Below, one piece after another: positions 27,029 to 37,300 of a stretch of 64,000 bases of DNA. The notes under the pieces are model-generated. The model worked only from the letters and a program-made list of their open reading frames with translations. It ran no database searches and was not told the origin of the DNA. Origin of the DNA: Hallella seregens ATCC 51272. GTDB taxonomy: Bacteria; Bacteroidota; Bacteroidia; Bacteroidales; Bacteroidaceae. Each line of letters begins with the position of its first letter. Positions within the stretch are counted from its first letter, which is position 1. The translations under genes and the position numbers were made by a program. The stretch spans positions 1-64,000 of the forward strand of contig NZ_JADU01000016.1 in the NCBI RefSeq assembly GCF_000518545.1. The letters run 5' to 3'.

Positions 27029-27181
27029 TCAGGTCAACGCAAAGTATATCCAGACCAGTATAGCAATGATGATGGCCGTGCACACCAATCTGAACAGACA
27101 GCTCGTCACCTTTTTAATAATAACGATGCCTATGATGATGGCAATGAGTGCAGAGAGATAATAGCTGAAGTTAGAGTCCAT
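27029..27181 (-). CDS. 50-residue membrane protein
   Basis: A 50-codon frame from ATG at 27181 to TGA at 27029. Two hydrophobic helices (about residues 7-23 and 32-49) flank a basic, cysteine-containing loop KKVTSCLFR. It lies 20 nt after the pseudouridine synthase gene and fills the gap to the convergent DUF5687 gene. The clean helix-loop-helix pattern, the isoleucine-rich helices and the good spacing make it look like a real small protein. I recall similar short proteins in other Prevotella, but no function is known. Confidence 0.65.
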   Translation of the reverse strand: MDSNFSYYLSALIAIIIGIVIIKKVTSCLFRLVCTAIIIAILVWIYFALT

Positions 27182-27201
27182 ATTCTTTTAGGAAGCGTCT
27201 T

Positions 27202-28104
27202 TTACTTGTTCGTGTGTAGGAAGAGTTGCTGGAAGTTTTGGGGGATTCGGGTCTGAAACTCCATGGATTCGTGTGTCACGGGATGATAGAAGCACAACGT
27301 ATAGGCATGCAGACAGAGCCGGCCAATCGGATCGTCGCCATTGCCGTATTTCATATCGCCACATACTGGATGTCCCATCTCAGCAGCATGTACGCGGATT
27401 TGGTTCTTCCTTCCTGTCTCCAGTCTGAATTCCACAAGCGAATATTCTTTCGATTCGTCCAGCACATAGAAATGGGTTACAGCATATTTACCGCCATTCT
27501 CCACCTGACTACTATAAGTGAAGTAGGCCTTGTTGTCCTTGAGCCAGCTGGCAATAGTTCCTTCACGGTCTTCCATCCTGCCCGAGAGCACGGCCACGTA
27601 ACGTCGGTCGTAGACGGTGCGATGCCAGTCAGCTTCGAGTGAAAGCTCTGTCTTCTTATCCTTGGCATAAATCATGAGTCCGCTCGTTTCCCGGTCCAGC
27701 CGATGTACTACATGAGCCTGACAGGGCTGATTGGTCTGATGGAAGTAGCCATCAAGCACAGTTTTGACATTCAGACTGCTGTGCCCTGCTGCCATCGAGA
27801 GAATGCCTACAGCTTTCTCCACTACAACCAGATAGTTGTCTTCGTAGACAATCTTCACATATCGGCTTTTCAGCGTCTCGTTGCGTTTCGTCTTGCTTAC
27901 GGCAATCTTCATGCCGGGCTTCAGCGGATAGTCGTGGCGTGTGATGAATTTCCCATTCACTCGGATGCCGTGTCCTTGGAGGGTCGCTTTCACTTTGGAA
28001 TGGCTGAGACCCACATGGGCCAGAAGCCATTCCAGCAGAGGCGATTCTTCATCCACGACATAGTAGCTGTATTGCCCCTGTTCGCTGTTGTTTGCTTTCA
28101 TCAT
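27202..28104 (-). CDS. RluA family pseudouridine synthase
   Basis: 300 residues from the ATG at 28104 (a second ATG follows directly). An S4-like RNA-binding stretch (LEWLLAHVGLSHSKVKATL, residues 22-40) precedes the catalytic domain, with HVVHRLDRETSGLMIYAK holding the catalytic Asp and LETGRKNQIRVHAAEMGHPV. It isomerises uridines in rRNA or tRNA; the target position is not predictable. It follows the ABC permease by 32 nt. Confidence 0.93.
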   Translation of the reverse strand: MMKANNSEQGQYSYYVVDEESPLLEWLLAHVGLSHSKVKATLQGHGIRVNGKFITRHDYPLKPGMKIAVSKTKRNETLKSRYVKIVYEDNYLVVVEKAVGILSMAAGHSSLNVKTVLDGYFHQTNQPCQAHVVHRLDRETSGLMIYAKDKKTELSLEADWHRTVYDRRYVAVLSGRMEDREGTIASWLKDNKAYFTYSSQVENGGKYAVTHFYVLDESKEYSLVEFRLETGRKNQIRVHAAEMGHPVCGDMKYGNGDDPIGRLCLHAYTLCFYHPVTHESMEFQTRIPQNFQQLFLHTNK

Positions 28105-28136
28105 GTTTTTTCTTTCTGTCTTGTCTGGATGTAATC

Positions 28137-29336
28137 CTAATCTTTCCGTTTCCAAATACGGGCAATCTTACGACGAACGACAAAGATATTGCAGATGCTC
28201 ACCAGCGCAAAAAGGATGATACCAAGTGCCAGTGCCGGGGTCATGCCGCTGCCGTCAATCTCTGGGAAAAGAGTCTCGATGATGTTCATATAATAGTCTC
28301 TCACTGCATAGAGTGCCAGCCAGGCCATGAGCAGCACTCCCCCATTCAGGCCAATAGTGAGCAGTTGGTAGGGTCGGGCTACCTCGCCAGGGCTGTAGCC
28401 AATAAGTAGCAGGTTTTCCAGTTTGGAAGAGTTTTTCTGAACCAACAGATAGATGCTCAGCATGAGAATATAGAAGCTCAGCAACGAAATCACCAGTCCC
28501 ACCACCATGATCATCGACACCATCATCTTCAGAAAGTAAGTGGCTTTCTCGGCTTCCAGCTTGTCATCTTCCACTTCATAGCCTTTTTTGTCGATATATT
28601 TGGCTACAGTTTCGTCGGCAGAATTGGCCATCTGCATCACAAGTCGGCTTGGTTCTGAGTGGCTGTCGGGGGCAAAATAGCCGTTGCTCCAGTCCATGAA
28701 AGCCTGCGGCACAAGGATAGTGTTCAGTCTGCTGGAGAAGCCAATGACCTTGCCATTGAACCTTCCCTTGTGTCCGTTCCCCTGCACAAAGATGTCGAAG
28801 TCTATCATGCCCACCAGCCCGTCACTGATTTTGGGCAGCGAACGGCTTTGGGCGAACCCGAAGTTATACATGGCTATATAGGTGCGGGGCAGGATAATGG
28901 GCACCTCCGTGGCCCCCGGCTTATAGTGCCAGATACGTGGCGAGGCCTTTACAAATTCGTCTGGGATGCTCTCAAAGAAGAGTTCGGAATTGAGCACATC
29001 GGTTCCATTCACCCCCATGTGGGCATCCACCTTGTATTCTGTGGAGGTGAACTTGCCCACTTTATCGACAAACTGTTGTTGCTCCAGCTCGTCAACTTCC
29101 GAAACGGAAAAGGTGTTGGTTCGCCCTGAGATGGTATTTCCCGTACCAATCTTCTTGCTCAGTATTACATAGTCGGTCTTCATGAACGAGTCTTCTGCCG
29201 TGAACACTGGCATCACGTCCTTGTAAAATTGATACCCGAGCAACACGATGAGCATGCCAAACAGGTTGGCCAAGAAGAATCCGGCCAACTGCGGTATGCT
29301 GATATGCTGCCTCAATAACTTCCAAACCAGTTTCAT
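28137..29336 (-). CDS. ABC transporter permease, FtsX-like
   Basis: 399 residues. One membrane segment lies at about 16-36; a long extracytoplasmic domain follows to about residue 260; three more segments lie at about 272-296, 320-342 and 365-386. This is the FtsX/MacB topology, whose members move lipoproteins, peptides or signals rather than small solutes. It overlaps its ATPase gene by 4 nt, so they form one transporter. Confidence 0.85.
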   Translation of the reverse strand: MKLVWKLLRQHISIPQLAGFFLANLFGMLIVLLGYQFYKDVMPVFTAEDSFMKTDYVILSKKIGTGNTISGRTNTFSVSEVDELEQQQFVDKVGKFTSTEYKVDAHMGVNGTDVLNSELFFESIPDEFVKASPRIWHYKPGATEVPIILPRTYIAMYNFGFAQSRSLPKISDGLVGMIDFDIFVQGNGHKGRFNGKVIGFSSRLNTILVPQAFMDWSNGYFAPDSHSEPSRLVMQMANSADETVAKYIDKKGYEVEDDKLEAEKATYFLKMMVSMIMVVGLVISLLSFYILMLSIYLLVQKNSSKLENLLLIGYSPGEVARPYQLLTIGLNGGVLLMAWLALYAVRDYYMNIIETLFPEIDGSGMTPALALGIILFALVSICNIFVVRRKIARIWKRKD

Positions 29337-29977
29337 AACTTCAATGTCTTCTCGTAGTCCAGGTTCATGTGCTTGCCAATACTCGTCACAATGACCCCCG
29401 CTCCTTGCGCTTTGGCCTCTGCCATCATGATTTCTCCCATGATGCGTGAGTTGTTGTCGTCCAGATGCGAGATGGGCTCATCCGCCAGAATGAAATCGAA
29501 AGGTTGCACCAAAGCCCTAATCAGGGCCACGCGTTGCTGCTGTCCAAACGACATTCGTCCTATCTTGGCATCCACTTTGTCACCTATCCCCAACCTATCG
29601 AACCAATCCATGATTTGAGCTTCTGTTTTGAATCCAGTGAGCTTATTCTTGATTTGCACATTCTCCATCGCCGTGAGTTCGGGAAACAATCTCAGTTCCT
29701 GAAAGAGGTAGCTGATGTGGGTGCGACGCATTCTCACCCAGTCATGTACGCGGAAGTCAGAGGTGTTGCGCTCATCAAACAGCACCGTTCCGCTGTAATC
29801 GCGCCGGTAACCCAGGATATAGCTGCAAAAGGTACTCTTGCCTTTTCCCGATTCAGCCTCGACCAAATAGAGTTTTCCTTTGTCAAAAGTCACGTTATGG
29901 TTCCACACCTCCGACACCAAATCTTCACGCTGCGAGAATACTTGTGGGATAACCTTCTGTAAATGAATCCTGTCCAT
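29333..29977 (-). CDS. ABC transporter ATP-binding protein
   Basis: 214 residues, short for the family. Walker A is ESGKGKSTF, the signature is MSFGQQQRV, Walker B is FILADEPISHLD. It powers the FtsX-like permease encoded right after it. It starts 4 nt after the DUF4836 gene, pointing to a shared task with that lipoprotein. Confidence 0.93.
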   Translation of the reverse strand: MDRIHLQKVIPQVFSQREDLVSEVWNHNVTFDKGKLYLVEAESGKGKSTFCSYILGYRRDYSGTVLFDERNTSDFRVHDWVRMRRTHISYLFQELRLFPELTAMENVQIKNKLTGFKTEAQIMDWFDRLGIGDKVDAKIGRMSFGQQQRVALIRALVQPFDFILADEPISHLDDNNSRIMGEIMMAEAKAQGAGVIVTSIGKHMNLDYEKTLKL

Positions 29978-29981
29978 CTCT

Positions 29982-31310
29982 CTATTTCAGTGTATATACA
30001 ATGGTGTTGAGCTGCCCGAACATAGGTTTCAACAAGGAGGTCACAGCTTGTGCCTTGCTTCCTTGCATAGCCGTGAGATTGATGACCATCACCAACTTCT
30101 GCCCTTTTATCTTATTCTGCAGCGTCTGGGCCATCGGGACAGCTGCCGTCCTGATGCTCTGCAAGGCAGCTTCCTTGCTTCCTCCGCTCATATATTGCCT
30201 GTCGTCGGTCACACCAAAATAGTAGTTGGTCTTGTCACCATGATAATAATAACAGTCACGTCCCCAGTCGCCAATGAAGCCACCTTGGGGGACGCTCTGC
30301 TTCCAGTAATCCACATCTGCCAGCCAATCTGCATGTTTCAGCTGGGCCGCCATCATGAGTTGGAAGCTGTCGCTCCCCAATGAGGGGGTGATAATGGTCA
30401 TGTCACCGTCAATACTTTTGATGATATTGTCCATGTCGATAGCCGAATTGATGCCTGAGAGCATGGTCTTCAGTCCTCGGTTCCGACGCATCAACTCAAT
30501 AAATTGTCTGCCGTCTACGTTCAGAAACATACCCACGGCATCTTTGTCGGACATCGTGCCGATGTATTTCCCCTCTATGGGGCGATAAGTCTTTGTGGCC
30601 TTTTGCAGGGCCTCGTTAATGCGTTTGTTGAAAGAAAAGGTCTCTCCGCTCATCCAGAGACAGCCGTCTTTCACCTCCAGCGTTGCGGCAATCAAAACCT
30701 GCGAGGGGTCTGCATCCTTTGGGGCTCCCAGCGTAAAGGGAGCTACAAACTGTTCGGGCAGTGCGCGGGCTTCGCATACCATGGCCATAGGCGCATTAAT
30801 AGAGTCCACCTTATTATATATAGGTGTGTGACGGATGCCATTCTCCTCGTCGGCCTTCAGATACTTGGCCATCTGTCCCATCATCTCTTCCCGTGCTTCC
30901 GCCAGCACCGGTCCCATGAGCAGGGCAGCCTTGTCCGTATAACCTATTATCCATTGATTGGGCAGGGCTGCGAACTGACAGTCTCTTTTTATCACTATGT
31001 CCAGCCCGGCTTTCTTCAAGAGTCCTCCCAGTTTGTCGGGATCCTCCATTTTGGCACAGAGACCAAGATTTCCCTGTGCATCTTCAAAAAAGAAAAGGTT
31101 GGCCGAAAGATCTATCCCTGTATGGTCAAGATTCGAGATGTGGAGCAACGTTTTCAGCAACGTCTGGCTGCCGGCACCGCTTAGTTTTGCTGTATTCATC
31201 GAAATGAGGAGAGTACTTTCGCTGGGAATGGCATCCAGATAGTCGCTGTCCGAACACGAAGAAAACATCGCAGCCAATATGGTTACGACAAGATAAGCTA
31301 TTTTTTTCAT
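29982..31310 (-). CDS. DUF4836 family lipoprotein
   Basis: 442 residues. The lipoprotein signal ends at C19 (AAMFSSCSD). The rest is soluble and periplasmic or surface-exposed, with the pattern YLDAIPSESTLLISMN near the N-terminus that marks DUF4836, a Bacteroidetes family of unknown function. It overlaps rsmE by 4 nt and is 4 nt from the ABC ATPase gene, so it may be the substrate-side partner of the transporter; this is inference. Confidence 0.8.
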   Translation of the reverse strand: MKKIAYLVVTILAAMFSSCSDSDYLDAIPSESTLLISMNTAKLSGAGSQTLLKTLLHISNLDHTGIDLSANLFFFEDAQGNLGLCAKMEDPDKLGGLLKKAGLDIVIKRDCQFAALPNQWIIGYTDKAALLMGPVLAEAREEMMGQMAKYLKADEENGIRHTPIYNKVDSINAPMAMVCEARALPEQFVAPFTLGAPKDADPSQVLIAATLEVKDGCLWMSGETFSFNKRINEALQKATKTYRPIEGKYIGTMSDKDAVGMFLNVDGRQFIELMRRNRGLKTMLSGINSAIDMDNIIKSIDGDMTIITPSLGSDSFQLMMAAQLKHADWLADVDYWKQSVPQGGFIGDWGRDCYYYHGDKTNYYFGVTDDRQYMSGGSKEAALQSIRTAAVPMAQTLQNKIKGQKLVMVINLTAMQGSKAQAVTSLLKPMFGQLNTIVYTLK

Positions 31311-32032
31311 GATTTACGTTTTGCAATCTGGCTCATGGCCACAGCCATCATTCCCGCGGTCTCGGTGCGGAGTCTGCTGTTGCCCAAGCTCACGGGTTCG
31401 TAGCCATGTTCCATGGCCAGCCTCACCTCCTCCGTCGAGAAGTCTCCTTCAGGCCCCACGAGTATGGTTACGGCCTCGTTAGGGGCCGTTTGTTGCAGTT
31501 GGTCAAAGAGGTCTTCTCGTTCGATTTCCTGATAACAATGGGCAATCCATTTTTTCCCCTGCCGTGGCTGACGGATGAAATCGGAAAAACTCATCAATCC
31601 ATTCAACTGGGGCATCCAAGGCTTGCGGCTCTGTTTCACAGCCGACACCACGATGCGCTCCAGTCGAGGCAGTTTGAGTTCCTTGCGCTCAGAGAATTTG
31701 CAATTCAGAAAACTGGCTTCGTCAAACCCTATCTCTGTTATCTTCTCCATCATCCATTCCATGCGTTCCATCATTTTTGTGGGCGCGATGGCCAAATGGA
31801 TGTGTCCGTTCCATGTCTTGCTTTGGGGAAGCGCCTCCACTATTTTATACATGCAGTGCTTGCCCGAAGCCAGCGTCACTTCGGCGCGATAGATGGTTCC
31901 CGCCCCATCCATCAGAAAGAACTCGTCGCCACGCTGCAGTCTCAGCACGCGGACGGCGTGATGTGTCTCGTCGGCGGGAAGCTCGGACGACTGGTCTGCA
32001 TGAGGCACATAGAAATATCTGGCTTCTTTCAT
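31307..32032 (-). CDS. rsmE: 16S rRNA (uracil1498-N3)-methyltransferase RsmE
   Basis: 241 residues. ADETHHAVRVLRLQRGDEF starts the N-terminal PUA-like part, and the C-terminal SPOUT knot is clear: ILVGPEGDFSTEEV and SLGNSRLRTETA. It methylates N3 of U1498 in 16S rRNA. It overlaps both neighbours by 4 nt. Confidence 0.96.
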   Translation of the reverse strand: MKEARYFYVPHADQSSELPADETHHAVRVLRLQRGDEFFLMDGAGTIYRAEVTLASGKHCMYKIVEALPQSKTWNGHIHLAIAPTKMMERMEWMMEKITEIGFDEASFLNCKFSERKELKLPRLERIVVSAVKQSRKPWMPQLNGLMSFSDFIRQPRQGKKWIAHCYQEIEREDLFDQLQQTAPNEAVTILVGPEGDFSTEEVRLAMEHGYEPVSLGNSRLRTETAGMMAVAMSQIAKRKS

Positions 32033-32628
32033 GCTTGTTGTTTGTCTTCTGTGGCCCCGTCGTTTTTTCGACTTGCCTGTTGCTGCTTTCGGCGATTCAG
32101 TTCATCGCGCAAGTGTGAGGCCATCTCGTAGTTCTCGTTTTTCACGGCTTTTTCGAGTGCACGCTGCAACATTTCATCGTTGATCGTGTTGACAGGCAGG
32201 GGAACTCCCGTTGACTCACGGTCGTAGACCGTGCTCTGACGGGCAAACAATCCCTCGTCCATGAGCACGGGTATGTCTCCCCGACTCAGATACAGCAACA
32301 GGACGGCATCCGTGGCATAGAGCGGCAATTCTTCCAAAGTGTCGGTATTGCTCAGCACGGCTTGGTATCGCCCGTCGTGCAGGGAGTCGATGTGAATTTC
32401 CAGAGAAAGGTCTGTTTGCCACTTGATGAGGTTCTGCAACACTTCGGGCAACATCTTGTCGGTGTTCCCCCGATGTCCCAGGCGCATGCCGAACTCCTCC
32501 AGTATGCGTTTGTCGCATGGCACAGCCACCTGACGCTGTTCGGCACTGTCAGTCAGCACCAGCAGCCCCAGCTCTTTTGACCCGACAATCTCGGAGACGC
32601 TTTTGAATATGAGTCTAACCCTTGCCAT
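32029..32628 (-). CDS. Bifunctional nuclease (BFN/DUF151) family protein with a UVR motif
   Basis: 199 residues from the ATG at 32628, which overlaps the upstream stop by one base. Residues 1-130 are a BFN domain (LLVLTDSAEQRQVAVPCDKR, then IDSLHDGRYQAVL). Near the C-terminus LEKAVKNENYEMASHLRDELNRR is a UvrB/UvrC-type motif. In plants and Thermotoga, BFN proteins have nuclease activity; in bacteria the role is unsettled. The tail is polar. Confidence 0.88.
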   Translation of the reverse strand: MARVRLIFKSVSEIVGSKELGLLVLTDSAEQRQVAVPCDKRILEEFGMRLGHRGNTDKMLPEVLQNLIKWQTDLSLEIHIDSLHDGRYQAVLSNTDTLEELPLYATDAVLLLYLSRGDIPVLMDEGLFARQSTVYDRESTGVPLPVNTINDEMLQRALEKAVKNENYEMASHLRDELNRRKQQQASRKNDGATEDKQQA

Positions 32629-33878
32629 CAGTCGACTGCCACCTCCTCTTTCTTGGGTCGGAATACCAGAGCAAAGGAAAAGCCTACCCCCAAGGCGTAT
32701 GCTGCAAAGGTGTACCAGCAGGGTTGCCATGCCGTGATGTTGTTCACGGTGTTCACATCCACCACGGCTTGGGCGGCAAACGACCCGATGGTGGCACCCA
32801 GACCGTTGGTCATCAGCATGAACAGGCCTTGGGCCGACGAGCGCAATTTGGGATCGGCTGCCTTATCTACAAATAACGACCCCGATATGTTGAAGAAGTC
32901 GAAAGCCACACCATAGATAATCATGGAGGCAATGAACATCCATACACCCGATCCCGGGTTGCCGGCACCCAGCAGTGCAAAGCGCAACACCCATGCAAAC
33001 ATGGCTATCAGCATCACATTCTTGATGCCATAGCGTTTCATAAAGAAAGGTATCATCAGGATGCACAGCGTCTCGCTAACCTGCGAAATGGAATAGAGTA
33101 TCACCGAATGGTTCACGCCGAAAGTGTCGGCATACTCTGGCATGCTGGCAAAGCTCTCAATAAACGGAGTGGCAAAGCCGTTGGTTATCTGTAGACTCAC
33201 GCCCAGTAGCATGGAAAAGACAAAGAAAATGGCCATCTTCTTCTGGCGGAACAGCGTGAAAGCACGCAGTCCCAATGCATCGACCAGGCTCTTCTTCCCG
33301 CCGTCGTGCGAAATGGGACAGGCGGGCAAGGTGAACGTGTAGAGAAAAAGCACTATGCTTAACACGCCACTCACCACGAATTGCATCTCCGTCGACTTGT
33401 ACCCCATCAGGTCTACAAACCACATGGAACAGATGAAACCGACGGTGCCAAACACGCGAATGGGAGGAAAGTCTTTCACGGTGTCCATATTCTGTTGCAC
33501 CAGCGCATTGTAAGCCACCGAGTTCGACAGGGCCAGCGTGGGCATATAGAAAGCTACACTCAGAGAATAAAGGGTAAACAGAATGCCAAACGCAGCGTTG
33601 GTTCCCGTGCTGTGTCCATACCATGCGGCTGCAAACATAAACAGACCTGCCGCTAAGTGGCAGAAGCCCAGCAACCGCTGTGCCGGAATCCACCGATCGG
33701 CAACGATGCCCATCAGGGCCGGCATGAAGATAGAGACAATGCCCTGCATGGCAAAGAAAGGGCCGATATGGGAGGCCATGCCGATGCTGCCCAAGTAGAT
33801 TCCCATACAAGTCAGGTAGGCGCCCCACACTGCAAACTGCAGGAAATTCATCAGGGCCAAACGCACTTTCAGATTCAT
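32628..33878 (-). CDS. Nucleoside:H+ symporter-like MFS transporter
   Basis: 416 residues with 12 membrane segments. The N-terminus LMNFLQFAVWGAYLTCMG and FFAMQGIVSIFMPALMGIVADRW match the NupG/XapB (NHS) group, which imports nucleosides with protons. It is first in an eight-gene run; its -7 box is at 33906-33913. Confidence 0.88.
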   Translation of the reverse strand: MNLKVRLALMNFLQFAVWGAYLTCMGIYLGSIGMASHIGPFFAMQGIVSIFMPALMGIVADRWIPAQRLLGFCHLAAGLFMFAAAWYGHSTGTNAAFGILFTLYSLSVAFYMPTLALSNSVAYNALVQQNMDTVKDFPPIRVFGTVGFICSMWFVDLMGYKSTEMQFVVSGVLSIVLFLYTFTLPACPISHDGGKKSLVDALGLRAFTLFRQKKMAIFFVFSMLLGVSLQITNGFATPFIESFASMPEYADTFGVNHSVILYSISQVSETLCILMIPFFMKRYGIKNVMLIAMFAWVLRFALLGAGNPGSGVWMFIASMIIYGVAFDFFNISGSLFVDKAADPKLRSSAQGLFMLMTNGLGATIGSFAAQAVVDVNTVNNITAWQPCWYTFAAYALGVGFSFALVFRPKKEEVAVD

Positions 33879-33905
33879 TCAGTATTCTTTTTAGAATTCA
33901 TGCTG

Positions 33906-33913
33906 CAAACTTA
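33906..33913 (-). promoter_or_regulatory. -7 element of the nupG-like operon
   Basis: TAAGTTTG on the minus strand, 28 nt upstream of the ATG at 33878. No -33 TTTG is seen at the right distance. Confidence 0.45.
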
Positions 33914-33970
33914 CACAAAATAATCGAATTTCATGCCGGTTGCAGGAAAAAGTTGAGGTCGGGGCAATGG

Positions 33971-34016
33971 TAAAATAAGGAAAGGGGAAATTGCGTTGCC
34001 GTGCAATTTCCCCTTT
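33971..34016 (-). terminator. Terminator of the LRR protein/small-peptide operon
   Basis: AAAGGGGAAATTGC (33981-33994) pairs perfectly with GCAATTTCCCCTTT (34003-34016), 14 bp with an 8-nt loop, and the minus strand then runs into CCTTATTTTACC. The 131 nt between the peptide stop (34148) and the stem hold further complementary G/C-rich blocks (CCCCTG near 34086, CAGGGG near 34136) and may form a structured tail. Confidence 0.75.
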
Positions 34017-34147
34017 CGTCAAGAGCATGTTTTTAAAATACGAATGTAGTGTTCACATTTGAACTACAGTTGGGGCTTGGCCCCCCTGCCTGACTTTTAC
34101 CGCCATGCACCTTCGCTGAATCCACAGCGGCAGGTGACAGGGGTGGG

Positions 34148-34354
34148 TCAATCGTCCCAGGCAGAGAAGCGCGGATTGGCCGTATAGCCGTTTCCGTCTT
34201 CCATATCGAAGAACGAATTCCTCTTGGCACCGACCTCGTCATTGTTCGGATCGAACTCATCATTGGAGACGCCAGGGCTTGCCGTAATCATTACTTGTTC
34301 TGCCTCGAGGTGGATTTTCTCGGCCATCGGAGTCATATATGTCTTTCTTATCAT
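34148..34354 (-). CDS. Small acidic peptide of unknown function, co-transcribed with the LRR protein
   Basis: 68 residues without a hydrophobic signal. Residues 1-30 have a leader-like pattern (MIRKTYMTPMAEKIHLEAEQ, then VMITASPGVS); residues 31-68 are rich in Asp, Asn, Phe and Gly and end FSAWDD. The start lies 15 nt after the LRR gene stop. Short Bacteroidetes proteins that begin M-[KR]-K-x-Y-x-x-P and end in an aromatic-acidic tail are a pattern I recall, with no known role. A peptide precursor cut near the SPG is possible but unproven. Confidence 0.65.
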   Translation of the reverse strand: MIRKTYMTPMAEKIHLEAEQVMITASPGVSNDEFDPNNDEVGAKRNSFFDMEDGNGYTANPRFSAWDD

Positions 34355-34369
34355 AATGGTTTCTGCTTG

Positions 34370-37300
34370 TTATTTGACAATAATCTTTTTGCCCTGATGG
34401 ATATATACACCACGTGTGGGCTTTTCGATGCGCTGGCCATAGAGATTGTAACAGGCCGCATCTTCATCTTGTTTGGTGTCCAGACCGTCTGCCACCTCGA
34501 TGCCGGTCGGCGTCAGCTCCTCGTCGCCGGTGATAAATTGAATCTTGGCACCTGCCGGCACGCCCGGAATCTTGGCGTAGGCCTTGTGAACGGGGAAGTT
34601 GGGCAGCGGTGAAGTTCTCCTCTTGAAGATACCGCTGTTCTTCGACATCACGTAGATGGGGTCGGTCATAGAGGCAGCCACTGTCTGACTGTTCACGGTG
34701 ATGCCGTGCATGATGTCGTTGGTCACGTTATAGGTTACGTCGTCATGCTCGCCGATGGCATAGTAGAAGTCGGCTGGTGTGGCTTCCAAGTCGAGCACTT
34801 TCAGCAGCACGCCGGTGAAGGCCGGCACGTAACCGTAGCTCCCGGTATAGCCGCCATTCATGTCCACACTCGTCATTTTCACCATGTAGGTCGCGTTTCC
34901 GTAGTCGCCGGGGCCCTCTTTCACTTCGCCGACCTTGGCCACGAATGCGCCCATGTCGCCGTTTCCTTTCTCGGTTTTGTACACACTGAGGTCAGTATCA
35001 AACTCACGGGCAAAGCTGCCATACTTGTGAGTAATCTCGATGCCCGGAATCCGATAGGAAAGCTGGCCGGTAAAGTTGAACTGACTCTCTTGGTATCCAT
35101 GCGTGCCTAAATCGTACACCTGCTTGTGCCACTGCGTCTGGTAAGTGGGCAGGGCCGACTTCTTGACGTAGATTTTCGTTGTCGGAGCAAACTCGTTGTA
35201 GTTTTCATTGGTCTCGTCCAGCTCAAAGCGGGTGGTGCTCAGCATCTGTTTGGTAGGATTGGAAGCCAGGAAAAACACATTCTTTATCGTAGATGTGTTG
35301 GCATTGATATCGGTCTTGAAAGCCTTGGCACCGATGTATTCCACATTCTTTTTCACCACAACCTCTTGCACGGCATTGGTCGTATTTTGGAAAGCATAGT
35401 CGCCAATCAGGTTGACGCTGTAGGTTTTCCCGGCGTGTGTCACGGTCTCGGGCACAATGAAAGTATTGTCTGTGCTGCGCACGTCCAGTAGATCCACGCT
35501 GTTGTCCGATACCGGCATGTATTCCAAATGGTTCTCTGTGAAAGAGGTGTTGCGGCTCTTGAACTGCTGATAGAACGTCGAAGCGTTGTAATTGCCCAGC
35601 AGGTTCTTGCGCACATAGATGTCGATGTTGGCAGGCATGTTCGTTGTTCCGGACGAACCGTTGTCGAAACTGCGCTTATTGTCCTCCTGATTGATGTTGG
35701 CCGGGTCGATCATCAGGTCGCAAAGAAACGTAATTGTGTTCAGATTCTTGCAGAGACTGAAGGCCCGCTCGCCGATGGAGGCCACCTTGTTGGGTATTAC
35801 CACATTCTTCAGGCCCGTACACTCGTAGAAAGCATAGTCGCCAATCATGGTGATGGAAGGAGGCAGCAGCGTGAAGTGGCCGTTGGCCTTTCCGTGCGGG
35901 AAGAGGATGAGCGTCAGCTTGTCCTTGGACAGCAGGTAGCCGTCGATGCTTGAATACTTGGTGTTCTCCTTGTGGACGTTGATGTCGGTCAGGTTTTCAC
36001 AATACTTGAAAGTTTCAGAACTGATGCTCTCCACATTCTTGGAAAGATTCACTTCGGTCAGTGCAGCACAGCCGCGAAACGCCTCTTTCTCCAGCGTCTT
36101 CACACTGTTGGGGATGCTGATGGCGGTCAGACCACAGTCGGCCAAGGCTCCGGCCTTGATGGTTGTAATGACGGCATCGTCGTCGAAAGTGGCCGTCTTC
36201 ATTCTTTCGCAACGTTGGAAAGCATTGGTACCAATGGTTTTGACACCTTTGGGGAACGCAAAACTCTCCAAAAATTTCAGGTCTTGGAATGCGCCGTCTT
36301 CTATAGTCTCAAGGTCGCATGCGCCCAAGAAGTTGAAGTGTTTCAGATTGCTCACGGTCTGGAGAACGCCTTTCTTGATGGTTTTCAACTTGGAATTAGC
36401 GGCTATATTGATGGTTTCCAAAGCCTTACAATCCGTAAAGATAAGGTTCAACTCCGTCAATGTCGATGGCAGGGTCACTTCCTGGAGCTTGGGATTCCAG
36501 CCAAAGGCACCGCTTCCTATTGTAGAAGTGCTGGAAGGCTCCTCAAAAGTAACCGTAAGCAGTTCGCTGAACCCGCCGAAAGCCTGCTTTTTGATGATTT
36601 CCACATTGCCGGGAATGGTTAAATGCTTGATATAGCGGTTGGAAGAAAAGGCAAAGTCTCCTACCGTTTTTACGAAAGAGGGGATGGCGTAATTTCCGTC
36701 GGCGATAGGCTTTGCCGGTGGAAAGAAGTAGAGAAGTTCCTTGTTGGGCTTGCTGTAGACCACCCCGTCTTCTGCAATAAAGTTGACACAACCGGGAGCG
36801 GTTTTGTATTCCTTGATTTGCACACAGCTGGAAATGGCACCCACCGTACCGGGTATTTGAAGATCCTTGGGCAGAGTTACGGTCTTCAGAATCGGGCAGG
36901 CATTGATGGAGTTCTCGCCTAATTTGGTGACCTGGTTCATCACGATGCTCTCCATTTTCTGGGCCATATCAATGGCACGCCCGGTAATTTCGGTGATGCC
37001 ATTGGGAACGACGTAGTCCTTGGTGGGCTTGTTGCGCGGATACTGAACCAGCGCTTGGTTCAAGAACAGCACACCCGCGTCGACCGTGTAAGGGGTCAAC
37101 CCGCCCGGAGCAATCCCATAGGCCTCCAGAGAGTTGGTCTGCGAGAAGCTTGGATATGTGGTTCTTGCATGTTGCAGGTTGGGTGGCAGCACCATTTTCT
37201 TCATTCCATTGGTATTGATGAAGACCGCAGAATGAATGGTTTTTACCGCCGTGTTTACCGTGTAGGTTCCGTCCGGGCTAAGATTGTCAGGATTGGACGG

